Source: Muribaculaceae bacterium (GTDB lineage Bacteria > Bacteroidota > Bacteroidia > Bacteroidales > Muribaculaceae). Taken from it: 52,597 nt of DNA. The stretch spans positions 1 to 52,597 of the forward strand of contig JAFZAC010000011.1 of the NCBI GenBank assembly GCA_017548365.1. The letters are read 5' to 3'. The position numbers were made by a program, and so were the translations under genes. The notes below the pieces were generated by a model. It searched no databases and was not told the origin of the DNA. It worked only from the letters and a program-made list of their open reading frames with translations. Each line of letters begins with the position of its first letter. Position 1 is the first letter of the stretch. This document shows, one piece after another, positions 15,851-24,594 of this stretch.

Positions 15851-15993
15851 CATTATTTTTTTGAAACTATAGCTATTAATTGGTGTTTATTTTCACAACC
15901 TTTGTAATTATTGTTGTGCGAAAGAAAGCGCGATGGGTACAACTAGTCAGAGTCGACACTAGTATTTAGTCACTTAAGTTTCAGTATAAAAGC

Positions 15994-16021
15994 AAAAAAT
16001 GACCTCACTTGGTCATTTTTT
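15994..16021. terminator. Terminator after the lipoprotein gene
   Basis: AAAAAATGACC (15994-16004) pairs with GGTCATTTTTT (16011-16021), an 11-bp stem with loop TCACTT and a T-run on either strand. Confidence 0.85.
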
Positions 16022-16069
16022 ACTTTCAGAGGGGAAACTAAATGATTCTCCCTGTTCAGTCTAAAAATA

Positions 16070-16852
16070 CTACATCGCAGGTTTTGTTGTAGCCAATTGC
16101 CGCAGTTCATTGTTAGTGAAGTCTATATTAAGTGTTTCACCACTCTTTGTCCCGTTATATTGATATCGCAGACTTTTGCCCATGTCGATTACTGTTTTGA
16201 AGAATACAGCTAGTGGAGAGCCTTGGGCAAATTCGTTTTTAATGCCATTGACAATATTTACCTTTTGGTTGCTCTCCATCTCCTTTAAGGGAAGAACTTC
16301 ATCGTTGATGTTATAGCAATAGGTCACAAAATCATTTTCCAACTTTATGTCGACCATAGTGGTCATCTCATCCAGTACTTTGGGCAAATTGAGTTTTGTG
16401 ATATCGATTTGAATCTGCATCTGCTCATTGGCGGGGATTTTTTGTTGTATCAACGATTTCAGCTCATTATTGTTGATGTCAATGCTGAAATGCTGGTTGT
16501 TGTCGTTGAACGTCAATTGGACGCCCTTACCCGAAGCCAATATTTCATTCACAAATTCATTCTTTGTCTTGTCCTTATCATCAAGGAATGTTATCTTCCA
16601 CATTTTTTTTACCACATCGGGATTGGCCTTAAGCTTGGGAAAAGGTATTATTTTGTTGTCAACGGTGTAGTTGAATGATACCATCTTGTCACTGCTTGAA
16701 AGTTCGGTTAAAACGCCAAACTCGGTGCTTACAGGGCACTCGTCGTTCACACTGTCGATGAATTGATCGATTTTACTCTTCGAGCATGAAGTCATCGATG
16801 CCATGATTGCCGCAATAGCAATAATAGATATTAATTTGAGATGAGCTTTCAT
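16070..16852 (-). CDS. Putative lipoprotein of unknown function
   Basis: A 260-residue protein with an N-terminal signal MKAHLKLISIIAIAAIMASM and a lipobox-like TSCSKSK, giving Cys at about residue 23. The mature part contains two similar halves: STEFGVLTELSSSDKMVSFN with ..FNYTVD.., and then DIKLENDFVTYCYNINDE. Each half contains a YxxxxD strand and an N-rich stretch (DINNNELKSLI, then DFTNNELRQLA), suggesting an internal duplication. I do not recognise a named family; Bacteroidales genomes hold many such lipoproteins. It is 39 bases downstream of the M48 protease gene and could be co-transcribed with it. It is terminated at 15994-16021. Confidence 0.75.
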   Translation of the reverse strand: MKAHLKLISIIAIAAIMASMTSCSKSKIDQFIDSVNDECPVSTEFGVLTELSSSDKMVSFNYTVDNKIIPFPKLKANPDVVKKMWKITFLDDKDKTKNEFVNEILASGKGVQLTFNDNNQHFSIDINNNELKSLIQQKIPANEQMQIQIDITKLNLPKVLDEMTTMVDIKLENDFVTYCYNINDEVLPLKEMESNQKVNIVNGIKNEFAQGSPLAVFFKTVIDMGKSLRYQYNGTKSGETLNIDFTNNELRQLATTKPAM

Positions 16853-16891
16853 AATAAATATAATATTAGAAATAAAAAGTCGAAAAAAGAA

Positions 16892-17668
16892 TTATTTTGT
16901 GCTGAAGCCGTCTTTCTGGGCACGCTTGCGCATTCGCTCTATACGTTTGTCAAAGTCAGGGTGCGACGAGAAGGCCTGGAGCAATGCGTCATATCGGGAT
17001 TTGTTCTTTCCCTCCGACAGCTGCTTGAGCTTCTTGAAAGCAAGACCCATTGCCCACGGATTCTTGCCAGCTTTCTTGAGAAAGTCGTAGCCATAGTCGT
17101 CGGCCTCGGTCTCTTGAGTGCGGGAGTGTTTGGCCGAGAGTGCAAGGCTACTGAGCTCCCCTATGTAGGAGTCACTCATTGCCGCCCACCATTCGCTGCC
17201 AGCGCCAATTGCATCGCTCGCTGCCGAGCGTAGCAAAGCGCTGCGCCACGCTTTCCACGAGTGCTTGAGTGCCACATGGCCTATTTCGTGACCAATAACG
17301 CCCAGCAGCTCGTTGTCGTCGAGAATTTCCATCAGCCCACTGAACACTCTCACGCTGCCGTCGGGGCAGGCAAAGGCGTTGACGTCACTGGTTTTGTAAA
17401 CTTTGAAATTAAGTTTTGTGCCATTGGCGTTTTTCATGTCCTTGGTGAGCCGTTTTAGTCGTTTGGTGTAAGGGCTGTCATCTCCACACACCTTGTTGTT
17501 CTTGTCCATCTCTTTCACCTCGTCGGCCACTACCTCGGCAAGCTGCTCGTCGGTGACTGTCACAGCCACACCAGCCTTGACAGCTCCCTGCAAGAGTCTC
17601 AGCCAGTCGGTTGCATGAGCTGGCATCAGGAAGAGCGCGAGAGTTAGTGAGATAAGGATTTTTTTCAT
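16892..17668 (-). CDS. Exported M48-family metalloprotease
   Basis: ATG 17668 gives the signal peptide MKKILISLTLALFLMPAHA; the frame opens eight codons earlier but that start lacks a signal. The zinc site is LGVIGHEIGHVALKHS (HExxH, about residue 138) with the third ligand in QETEADDYGYDFLKKAG, the M48 pattern. The upstream part (VYKTSDVNAFACPDGSVRVF and the SGLM that follows) is the conserved strand before the helix. Members degrade or refold envelope proteins. The mature protein has no extra membrane segments, so it should be periplasmic, like BepA or LoiP but without TPRs. It precedes the lipoprotein gene by 39 bases. Confidence 0.88.
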   Translation of the reverse strand: MKKILISLTLALFLMPAHATDWLRLLQGAVKAGVAVTVTDEQLAEVVADEVKEMDKNNKVCGDDSPYTKRLKRLTKDMKNANGTKLNFKVYKTSDVNAFACPDGSVRVFSGLMEILDDNELLGVIGHEIGHVALKHSWKAWRSALLRSAASDAIGAGSEWWAAMSDSYIGELSSLALSAKHSRTQETEADDYGYDFLKKAGKNPWAMGLAFKKLKQLSEGKNKSRYDALLQAFSSHPDFDKRIERMRKRAQKDGFSTK

Positions 17669-17702
17669 GTTGAGATAATGGATTGGTTCCATTAATCAAA
17701 AA

Positions 17703-17734
17703 CTCATCAACACCTAATCATAGTTATTGATGAG
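17703..17734. terminator. Terminator of the coiled-coil membrane protein gene
   Basis: CTCATCAA (17703-17710) pairs with TTGATGAG (17727-17734); the minus strand continues with TTTTTGATTAAT after the stem. Confidence 0.65.
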
Positions 17735-17752
17735 CCACACCTGGTTAATGTA

Positions 17753-18442
17753 TTATTTGAGTGTGAAAACGAGCTGTTTCAGGCATATGTCTTCATACCA
17801 CACCTCATATCGGTAGGTGCCTGGCTTGAAGTGTCCTTTGTCGGCGCCGCCCCAACCGCTCAACGACAAGGTGTTCATATTGGGTTGGATGGGTTCGACC
17901 TTGCAGGAGTAGGAATATCCGTCTGGAGAAGTTGAGCCTGTAACAAGCTTGCCTTCGTTGTCATAGAGGCGTACGTTGAGTGTGATCTTATCTCCCACCT
18001 TAAGGCCCCAATAGGTGATCCTGGGCATGAGATACATTGAGCTTGACGCCGATATGCTTTTTCCGTAGGCCGAGATGGTGTTGCCGTTGCCGTCGGCATT
18101 GGCAACTTCCATTTTTGCAATGTGCATAGGGAACAGCGAGCGCAGGGTATCGCTTTCTTGCTGCAGTCTTGTACGCATCATTTTTTCACGTTGCAAATTC
18201 AGTGATAATGTGTCATTCTCGGTCCTGAGACTGTTGACTTCCTTGTTCAACGAGGATATTTGTTTCTTGGCTTTCCTGAGTCCTGCCTTTGCCGAGTCTG
18301 AGTCTTGGAATAAGAACAAACCAGCTGCTATGCTACCCACAAGAAGGGTAGCAAGCAATGTTATAAAGAATTTTGACCACTTGCCTCTTTTTTTGACTGG
18401 CTGTGAGTCGCTATAATCAATATTTTTTAGTTCGTCGTCCAT
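17753..18442 (-). CDS. Single-pass membrane protein with coiled coil and beta domain
   Basis: A 229-residue protein. Residues 1-22 are cytoplasmic, then comes one membrane helix (FFITLLATLLVGSIAAGLFLF, at about 25-45). A coiled coil of about 55 residues follows (KAKKQISSLNKEVNSLRTEN and onward). The C-terminal beta domain of about 115 residues contains GLKVGDKITLNVRLYDNEGK and FKPGTYRYEVWYEDICLKQL. The topology should be N-in with the domain in the periplasm. The C-terminal part looks like an immunoglobulin-like or ligand-binding fold of unknown type. It is a separate transcript ended at 17703-17734. I cannot name a function. Confidence 0.75.
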   Translation of the reverse strand: MDDELKNIDYSDSQPVKKRGKWSKFFITLLATLLVGSIAAGLFLFQDSDSAKAGLRKAKKQISSLNKEVNSLRTENDTLSLNLQREKMMRTRLQQESDTLRSLFPMHIAKMEVANADGNGNTISAYGKSISASSSMYLMPRITYWGLKVGDKITLNVRLYDNEGKLVTGSTSPDGYSYSCKVEPIQPNMNTLSLSGWGGADKGHFKPGTYRYEVWYEDICLKQLVFTLK

Positions 18443-18510
18443 TAATTAATAGTTTCATATCAATCACGTGAGAACGTGAATTGCGAACAAAGCACTGCTT
18501 AATTCAGCCA

Positions 18511-18518
18511 CAAAGTTA
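18511..18518 (-). promoter_or_regulatory. -7 element for the coiled-coil membrane protein gene
   Basis: Minus-strand TAACTTTG matches TAnnTTTG, 69 bases before the start codon. No clear -33 TTG is present at 20 bp. Confidence 0.5.
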
Positions 18519-18632
18519 TGAAACTTTTTATAAATATAGTGTCTATATTATCTTTTTTTTGATTAAAAAGAAATAAATACAGGCATATCAGGGAAATAGA
18601 TATGCCCATTATTTATGTGTGTGGTCTTTGGG

Positions 18633-19769
18633 CTACTCCTTGCCGCGGGCTCGGTTGTAGGTGTGCATTATGTTCTGTGCCAGAGCTTGCTGGGTGAATT
18701 GTGACGCTTGCTCCTGTCCGGCGACTATCATGCTCTGTCGTCGGGTTTCGTTTTCCAGCACGGTGTTGATGTGCTCGGTGAGCTCGTTCACGTCATCAGG
18801 CTTGAAATAGAGTGCCGCATTGCCGCCCACCTCGCGATGACAACCGCTGTCGCTCGCAATAGTGGGAGTTCCTGTAATCATAGCTTCAATAATGGCCTGA
18901 CCCATTCCGTCGTTGAGAGCTGGAGCGATAAATGCTTGCGAAAGAGTGTAAAGCGCCATGAAATTGTGCTTGTTGACCGATGAGATTCTCACAATTCTAT
19001 CATCGAGACCCAGTTTTGACGCTAATCGCTTGAGCTGCCTGTAATAGTTGTTCTTTGCTCCTATGAGCACCAGGTCAATAGTTTTGTCGTTAATTTTGGA
19101 AAACGCTTTGTAGAGGTTCTCCATGTTTCCAAGCGAACTGAAATCAGTAATTGCCAGCACAAATCGTGAGGGCATGTGATATTTGCCTTTTACATTGTTG
19201 AGGAAAACCTTGTCATTCTGGTTCTCAATGTATTCATCGCGGAAAGCGGTGTAAACTACATCAATCTTGTCAGGATTTATGCTGTAATTGTCAACAAGCT
19301 GCTGCTTAATGAAGTTGCTGGTAGCTATCACTCGATTTGCCTTGCGGCACGCCTTCTTAACACGGAGCTTGCGAGTCACACTTTCAAGCCAGGAGTAGTC
19401 TTCCATATACCTGTCAAAAGTGAGGTCTCTCACGGTGTTCACCATTTTCACGTTCTCTTTTTTCTTGATGGAGGGTAGAGTAGTATCCAGACCATGGTAT
19501 ACCTTAACGCCATGGCGGTTAAGGTCGGTGTAAATACCGCTGCAGTTGCGCCACATCCATTTGTTCAATGCCTTGTAAGGAGTTTTGTTATGTATATTGG
19601 CTATAGAAAGCAGCCATGACATACCTCGGTCATCGGTGCTGTAAGGCGAATACACCATGAAAGTGTCGCGTGGAAACTCCATTCCTAGTGAGGCAATCAT
19701 AAGCCTGTCATAATAGCTTAACGGAGAATCTCCATCGACAGTCCTTATTCCGTCAAATCCAATTGTCAT
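18633..19769 (-). CDS. GT4-family glycosyltransferase
   Basis: A 378-residue GT-B fold enzyme. The N-terminal half has a typical VIATSNFIKQQLVDNYSINP and PDKIDVVYTAF. The C-terminal half contains the nucleotide-sugar site: FVLAITDFSSLGNMENLYKA, DLVLIGAKN and the motif ALNDGMGQAIIEAMITGTPT, which corresponds to the E-x7-E motif, though here the first acidic residue is Asp. It transfers a sugar from a nucleotide donor, most likely for surface glycan or capsule. No sugar or lipid partner gene is adjacent. It starts 23 bases after the MscS-like gene, so it is probably in the same transcript. Confidence 0.85.
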   Translation of the reverse strand: MTIGFDGIRTVDGDSPLSYYDRLMIASLGMEFPRDTFMVYSPYSTDDRGMSWLLSIANIHNKTPYKALNKWMWRNCSGIYTDLNRHGVKVYHGLDTTLPSIKKKENVKMVNTVRDLTFDRYMEDYSWLESVTRKLRVKKACRKANRVIATSNFIKQQLVDNYSINPDKIDVVYTAFRDEYIENQNDKVFLNNVKGKYHMPSRFVLAITDFSSLGNMENLYKAFSKINDKTIDLVLIGAKNNYYRQLKRLASKLGLDDRIVRISSVNKHNFMALYTLSQAFIAPALNDGMGQAIIEAMITGTPTIASDSGCHREVGGNAALYFKPDDVNELTEHINTVLENETRRQSMIVAGQEQASQFTQQALAQNIMHTYNRARGKE

Positions 19770-19792
19770 TATAGTATCGTATTATATAGTGG

Positions 19793-22552
19793 TTAAATAG
19801 TTAATTTACTTTTTTTATTTCCCTTCGCTTGAGGTTGCGGCTTTTCCAGGGAGGGCAAGCGGCGTATGTAAACATCATGCTGCGGGAACGGTATCTCAAT
19901 ATTGTTCCTTTGAAGGGTGCTATATATCGTTTCTTTTACTTTATAGACAAAATTAATCTTCTCCTCAACAAGAACCCAGAAGGCCACAAGAAGGTTGATG
20001 GAATTGTCGCCAAAGTCATTGAAATATACTTTGAATACCTGCTTCTTTTGTACAACCGGACGGCCGCTGGATGTGGTCAAATCCAATAATTTGTTCAATT
20101 CCTTAGTAAGCAAGTCTCTCACTTGTTCAACATCGGAGCCATAGGCCACACCAATGGGAAGCTTAACATACTCATAGCTGTGGTTCTTGGTCATGTTTTT
20201 GAAATTCTTGTTGAAAAGCTGTGTGTTGAGGAAAGCTATCACACTGCCGTCGAGGGTAGTCATTTGGGTACTTTGGTAACCTATGCTCTCAACCTTTCCT
20301 AATATACCATCACACTCGATGAAGTCACCCACTTTCACACGGCCCGACATGAGCGAAAGACCGTAGATGAAATTCTCCAAAATGTCCTTCATTGCAAATC
20401 CGAGACCGGTTGCAAGACCTGCCGAAATGAGTGAAATACCGCCCTTGGGCACCTTGAACAATACGAGGGCAAAGATAATGAAGCTGCCCCACACCAGGAT
20501 TGTGATGATATTGTTGGCAAGAGTGATGTTCGGACGCTTGGATGGATCGTTCTTTGAACTCTGTTTGAGCTTTAGCTTGCGATAAATAGAATGAGCAAGA
20601 TAATTGATATAGTAGAACAGGAACGAAAGTGATGTAACAAGGAATATCTTGTATAGCGAAATCTGGATGATGCCGTCCTGGTCTATGAAGTTGTAATAGA
20701 ATATCTTCACAAGCAACTGCTTCATATTGAACATGCGGGCGGCAAACACGACGCTCATCAATACCGAAAGGACAGCCATAACAGGCAATACCACCTTGAG
20801 GAAGAAATCAAAGAGCCATGTAGAGTTGATGAAATCGCCTTTCTTGGATTGCTCGAGAAGTTTGGCGTTGCGCTTTTCTTCGGTCATTTTCTTCTTGCGG
20901 TTCTGCTTCTTGGCAAGGGCGTTCTTCTTGATGCGCTTGATCAAGTATTTCTTTTCATACATCTTTGCCAGGTCATAGAGGCATACAATCGTTTGGATGC
21001 ATGCAAGCTGGAATGACCACCATACCATGATTTGCACGGCAAGAAGAGTGTAGCCGCACCAAGCGCACACGGTGGAGAAAATCATTGCTGCGAGCGAGAA
21101 GAAAGCAAAAAATACATCAATCGTGGGAAGCTCCGATTTTTTCTTTCTAAGGATAATTATTTGCCATATTGTGAACAGCAGCGCCAGTGGCGGGAAAATA
21201 ATGTTCACAACATTGTTGGGTATGAAGATAATGCGGAATATTATCACCACAAAGGCCATGAGCATGAAAGGTGTGTATACCCATGCTCCGGCTTTTATCT
21301 GCTTGTCGTTGAGTCTGATGAGTAGCGACACAAGAATCACAAGCAGGAGCCAGGAGTAGATGATTGTGATGCCTATTGCCATCAAGATGAAGTTGTGGTT
21401 GATGAGCAAGTAGGCAATAGTGATGAAGATGGTGAAAAGGAACACGCCGCAAGCTAGTCCAATAACAGTGCGTCTTTTGCGATAAGATTCTTTTTCCCTG
21501 ATGCGCTTGGGAAGGAACCATCGCAATATTATCACGCTCATGATTGTGGCAATGAAAATGCAAATCAGGATGAGGACCGACGACATAATAATCACAGGAC
21601 CTCGCCATTGGCTCACGATCTCGCCTTTTTCGCCATCACGCCTCAGAATGTTGTATTTGCTTTTTAATTCACTTTTTATTCTTGGCAAACTGCTTCCTAA
21701 CGTTGAAAGGACAGTGAAGTAGTTGCTTCCGCCATTCTTGAAGATGCTGTTCTGCAACTCTTCATATTTTTTCAAGGCATAACGGTTGAGTGAAGCGAGT
21801 TTTGCTGTCACCTCGTCATAGAATTCTTTGTCTTTGCTTATTGTCTCTTTACTCTTAATGAGGTTGTTTCGCAAAGCTTGGGCATAGGTCAGGCACAGTT
21901 CTCTAATCTTTTTCTCGCGGTCGTTGAGAACATATAATGATGCCTTTTCATCATCCTCTTTGGAAGGTTGCTGAAGAATTTGTTCTAACGACTTTTGTTG
22001 CTCATTAGTGTTTTCGTTGTTTTTGTGAGTAGCTTTCTGCTTCTCCATTATGCTGTCGGCGATTTGCTCTATAGCCGAGGTTTCTTCAGCTTTGGCATTT
22101 TTTTGTTTCGACGTCTTGCTGTCGTCGATTGCTGGAGCTATGTGCTTGAGAACATAGATGAGACTGTCGTAGCGCTCTATGTCGGCATCAATCTTTTTCA
22201 GGATTTGATTGTAAGGTGTGGACGTGACATTGTTGTGATACAGGTCGGTGGCTTGCTGGCAGGCATAAGCCATATCAAATGAGAATTCGCTGCTTTGAGA
22301 ATAAAGGATGAGTGAGATTTGGTCAATCTGCTGCATGGTCGCTACAAGCTTTTCATGCTGCTCTTTGGCTCTATTCTCATATTTTCTCATAATCTCTTTT
22401 TGCTCCTTGTATTTCGCTTCAAGCTCAGCGCACAGCACGTCGATAGTCTTTCCAAAGTCGTTCTCTTTGAAAACAGCATCGGTATGGGTGGCTCCCACAA
22501 TTATGAAAACCACCAAAAGGAACAATTTTATTTTTTTGTTTTTAAAGGTCAT
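19793..22552 (-). CDS. Large MscS-family mechanosensitive channel (MscK/MscM-like)
   Basis: A 919-residue protein with signal peptide (IKLFLLVVFIIVGATHTDAV). A periplasmic coiled-coil region runs to about residue 310, followed by about ten membrane helices. The MscS pore is at residues 690-750: LISAGLATGLGFAMKDILEN, then FIYGLSLMSGRVKVGDFIEC. The beta domain follows with SIGYQSTQMTTLDGSVIAF. It opens on membrane tension and releases osmolytes. The glycine/alanine-packed pore helix (GLATGLGFA) matches the family. It has the extended N-terminus typical of MscK-like relatives. Its gene is followed closely by the glycosyltransferase. Confidence 0.88.
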   Translation of the reverse strand: MTFKNKKIKLFLLVVFIIVGATHTDAVFKENDFGKTIDVLCAELEAKYKEQKEIMRKYENRAKEQHEKLVATMQQIDQISLILYSQSSEFSFDMAYACQQATDLYHNNVTSTPYNQILKKIDADIERYDSLIYVLKHIAPAIDDSKTSKQKNAKAEETSAIEQIADSIMEKQKATHKNNENTNEQQKSLEQILQQPSKEDDEKASLYVLNDREKKIRELCLTYAQALRNNLIKSKETISKDKEFYDEVTAKLASLNRYALKKYEELQNSIFKNGGSNYFTVLSTLGSSLPRIKSELKSKYNILRRDGEKGEIVSQWRGPVIIMSSVLILICIFIATIMSVIILRWFLPKRIREKESYRKRRTVIGLACGVFLFTIFITIAYLLINHNFILMAIGITIIYSWLLLVILVSLLIRLNDKQIKAGAWVYTPFMLMAFVVIIFRIIFIPNNVVNIIFPPLALLFTIWQIIILRKKKSELPTIDVFFAFFSLAAMIFSTVCAWCGYTLLAVQIMVWWSFQLACIQTIVCLYDLAKMYEKKYLIKRIKKNALAKKQNRKKKMTEEKRNAKLLEQSKKGDFINSTWLFDFFLKVVLPVMAVLSVLMSVVFAARMFNMKQLLVKIFYYNFIDQDGIIQISLYKIFLVTSLSFLFYYINYLAHSIYRKLKLKQSSKNDPSKRPNITLANNIITILVWGSFIIFALVLFKVPKGGISLISAGLATGLGFAMKDILENFIYGLSLMSGRVKVGDFIECDGILGKVESIGYQSTQMTTLDGSVIAFLNTQLFNKNFKNMTKNHSYEYVKLPIGVAYGSDVEQVRDLLTKELNKLLDLTTSSGRPVVQKKQVFKVYFNDFGDNSINLLVAFWVLVEEKINFVYKVKETIYSTLQRNNIEIPFPQHDVYIRRLPSLEKPQPQAKGNKKSKLTI

Positions 22553-22623
22553 AAGAAATTAATCATCAATGGTCAAAAAGGGCTCATAATTTTGTGTCGT
22601 GACAATTGAGCCAATAATTGTTT

Positions 22624-23070
22624 TCAATTTGTCCAAAAGTGTTGAATTGAAGCCATGATAGCTAACCCAGCAAGGATGATGACGATAATTATTTTGTAGA
22701 TTGTGCTACTCACCATTCTCTCAAGAAGCAAATGAACTTGTTCAAATGAATCTATTTTGCCGTTGCAGCATTGCTCTGCTATATCTGCCAGGCGTTTGCT
22801 TTTGCTCTTACTGTGACCTATTGCTTTCTTTAGTAAAGCGCCATAGGATTCAATATTCAATGACTCGCTTGAGTTGGCGCTTGTCACTCTCACTTTTTTG
22901 AAATCCTCGCTCAGCTCCACCGAGCTCTCGTTTAATGTGCCCGACAAGTTATCACTGTCGCGCATCGCGATGAGTTCTTCTACAAGTGGGTGCTGAAGCA
23001 AGTATAGAGCACGCGGTGAAATACTGTTCTCACCGCGTGCTAATAAAGATTCAAGTGTTAGGTATCTCAT
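22624..23070 (-). CDS. Tail-anchored small protein of unknown function
   Basis: A 148-residue protein. The first 110 residues are helical and polar (YLLQHPLVEELIAMRDSDN; SYGALLKKAIGHSKSKSKR), and the C-terminus is one membrane helix, TIYKIIIVIILAGLAIMASI. That makes it a tail-anchored protein with its main part in the cytoplasm. I do not know the family. It lies 50 bases after the zinc-ribbon gene at 23121 and 71 before the MscS gene, so the four genes from 24440 to 18633 could form one transcript from the promoter at 24479-24509. This would link an envelope channel with a zinc-ribbon protein. Confidence 0.7.
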   Translation of the reverse strand: MRYLTLESLLARGENSISPRALYLLQHPLVEELIAMRDSDNLSGTLNESSVELSEDFKKVRVTSANSSESLNIESYGALLKKAIGHSKSKSKRLADIAEQCCNGKIDSFEQVHLLLERMVSSTIYKIIIVIILAGLAIMASIQHFWTN

Positions 23071-23120
23071 TCACATCACGGGAAAAACCTGAAGGTCTTT
23101 TTCAGTAAGCTTTTACCTTC

Positions 23121-24440
23121 TTAAGGTTGCTTGGCTGGCTCTTCTTTTTTCTCGGCAGGAGCAGTAGCAGGCTTGCTGGTTTTTTGACCGTTATTTAGAT
23201 TTACCTGCTCACGGCTGCCGTCGCTTTTGCGGATATTGAGGATGCCTTTCTTGGTGTCTTCAAATCCTATCGCTTCGGCGCCTCCCTGATGTATCTTGGT
23301 GTTTTTGCCGGTGGTGCGGTCATATCTAACAACGCTGCCGTCTTTGAGTCGGAACACTTTGTAATTGCCGGCCTCTTTGGTCTCAACAATATCCTCTTTC
23401 TTGAACATTGGGGAGTCTTTATCTTTCTCCTCGCCAACCGAGGCTTGGGTAGTAGCCGCTGGCTTTTGCTCTTCGGTGGGCTGAGTAGCTTGTTGATCTT
23501 GTGGAGTGGTGGGCTCGGTTGGCTTGGTCTCGTCTCCAAGCAGGTTGTTGGATCCCTTGAAGCTCAGGATGTGGATGAAGTTCCTTGCTTGCTCGTTCAT
23601 CCATCTCACTGTTTCGCTGTTGCCACTGGCTGGGTCACAAACGATGGCACGCTCGCCATTCACGTCTTCAAACGCGCCCTCATAGGTGGCTGTAGTGGTG
23701 GAACGGCTTTGGATGTCATATAGGTTGAGAACCACACTAGAGTTGCCCGTATTGCTCTTGGGTCTCTTGAGGTAAGCATAGAAGAAATATTTCTTGCCTC
23801 CAATCTCAGGAGCTTGAGGGGCAAAGTTGATATCGGTTTTCAGTTGTCCGGTGTCGAACGATACATCATATCCCGTAGTTAACACTGTTTGAATGTGCTC
23901 AGGATCGATTTTCCATTTCTCGCCATTCTGGGTGAGCTCATAGAGCTTGAAGAACGACTCTCCGTTACGGTCGGCAAGCTGAGTGATACCAATAATCATA
24001 TCGTTTGTTCCGGGCTCTGTGCCTGAGATTCTCTTTGCATAAACGATGCGTGCTCCGTCGCCCACATAGTTGTTCTCGGTGAGAGCTCTTTGAAGGGCGT
24101 CGGCGGCAGCGCTGTTGCTTTGATCAACAGAGCTTATCGAATCCTGACCATTGTCGTTGTGGTTGCCGCTGAAGAAGCATTTGTTGAGGGCAAAGATGGA
24201 AATGAAAGCTGCAACAGCAATTCCCACTATTGTCATCATTGTCTTGTTGCTGCCTTTGGAGTCGTTGCTTTGATTCGATGATCTTCTCTCGCGGGGTTCA
24301 TCGTCCCAGTCTTCATAATCTCGTTTTTGTTGGCGGCGTCTATCGTCGTCATACATTTCTATGCGGCTACCGCACTTGTTACAAAAAGCCGAATCTTCGG
24401 GTAGCGTATGGCCGCAATTAGGGCATTTAATAGTACTCAT
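23121..24440 (-). CDS. Zinc-ribbon membrane protein with C-terminal shared module
   Basis: The N-terminal zinc ribbon is CPNCGHTLPEDSAFCNKCG (residues 6-24). It is followed by an Arg/Asp-rich segment and one membrane helix (MMTIVGIAVAAFISIFALNK, at about 68-87, then CFF). After a 200-residue beta-rich domain comes a Thr/Gln/Pro-rich linker. The last module (residues 346-418) contains YDRTTGKNTKIHQGGAEAIG and KGILNIRKSDGS, and it is about three-quarters identical to a module of the Sel1 protein at 49522. The ribbon should be cytoplasmic and the rest outside. It is the first and most distant member of the zinc-ribbon family seen across this window. Function unknown. Confidence 0.8.
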   Translation of the reverse strand: MSTIKCPNCGHTLPEDSAFCNKCGSRIEMYDDDRRRQQKRDYEDWDDEPRERRSSNQSNDSKGSNKTMMTIVGIAVAAFISIFALNKCFFSGNHNDNGQDSISSVDQSNSAAADALQRALTENNYVGDGARIVYAKRISGTEPGTNDMIIGITQLADRNGESFFKLYELTQNGEKWKIDPEHIQTVLTTGYDVSFDTGQLKTDINFAPQAPEIGGKKYFFYAYLKRPKSNTGNSSVVLNLYDIQSRSTTTATYEGAFEDVNGERAIVCDPASGNSETVRWMNEQARNFIHILSFKGSNNLLGDETKPTEPTTPQDQQATQPTEEQKPAATTQASVGEEKDKDSPMFKKEDIVETKEAGNYKVFRLKDGSVVRYDRTTGKNTKIHQGGAEAIGFEDTKKGILNIRKSDGSREQVNLNNGQKTSKPATAPAEKKEEPAKQP

Positions 24441-24478
24441 ATGGTTTTAGTTGTTGTTGATTTTCATTTTTTTCCATG

Positions 24479-24509
24479 CAAATGTATAACAAATATCTAA
24501 TTAAAGCAA
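24479..24509 (-). promoter_or_regulatory. Promoter for the zinc-ribbon/MscS gene group
   Basis: Minus-strand TACATTTG (24486-24479) with TTG (24509-24507) exactly 20 bp upstream, a full sigma-ABfr match, 39 bases before the start codon. Confidence 0.75.
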
Positions 24510-24594
24510 AAAAACACAGGTTTTTTGCTCCTTTACAATGCTTTAAACCTATAATAAGCCCTAAAAAAGGATTTCGCATGCCTTTGAGGCCGCT

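Larger units (their letters stand above)
15766..16069. other. Intergenic region: promoter and terminator
   Basis: 304 bp. It holds a minus-strand -7 element (15843-15850) for the acyl-CoA synthetase gene and the terminator of the upstream lipoprotein gene (15994-16021). Nothing else is visible. Confidence 0.55.
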
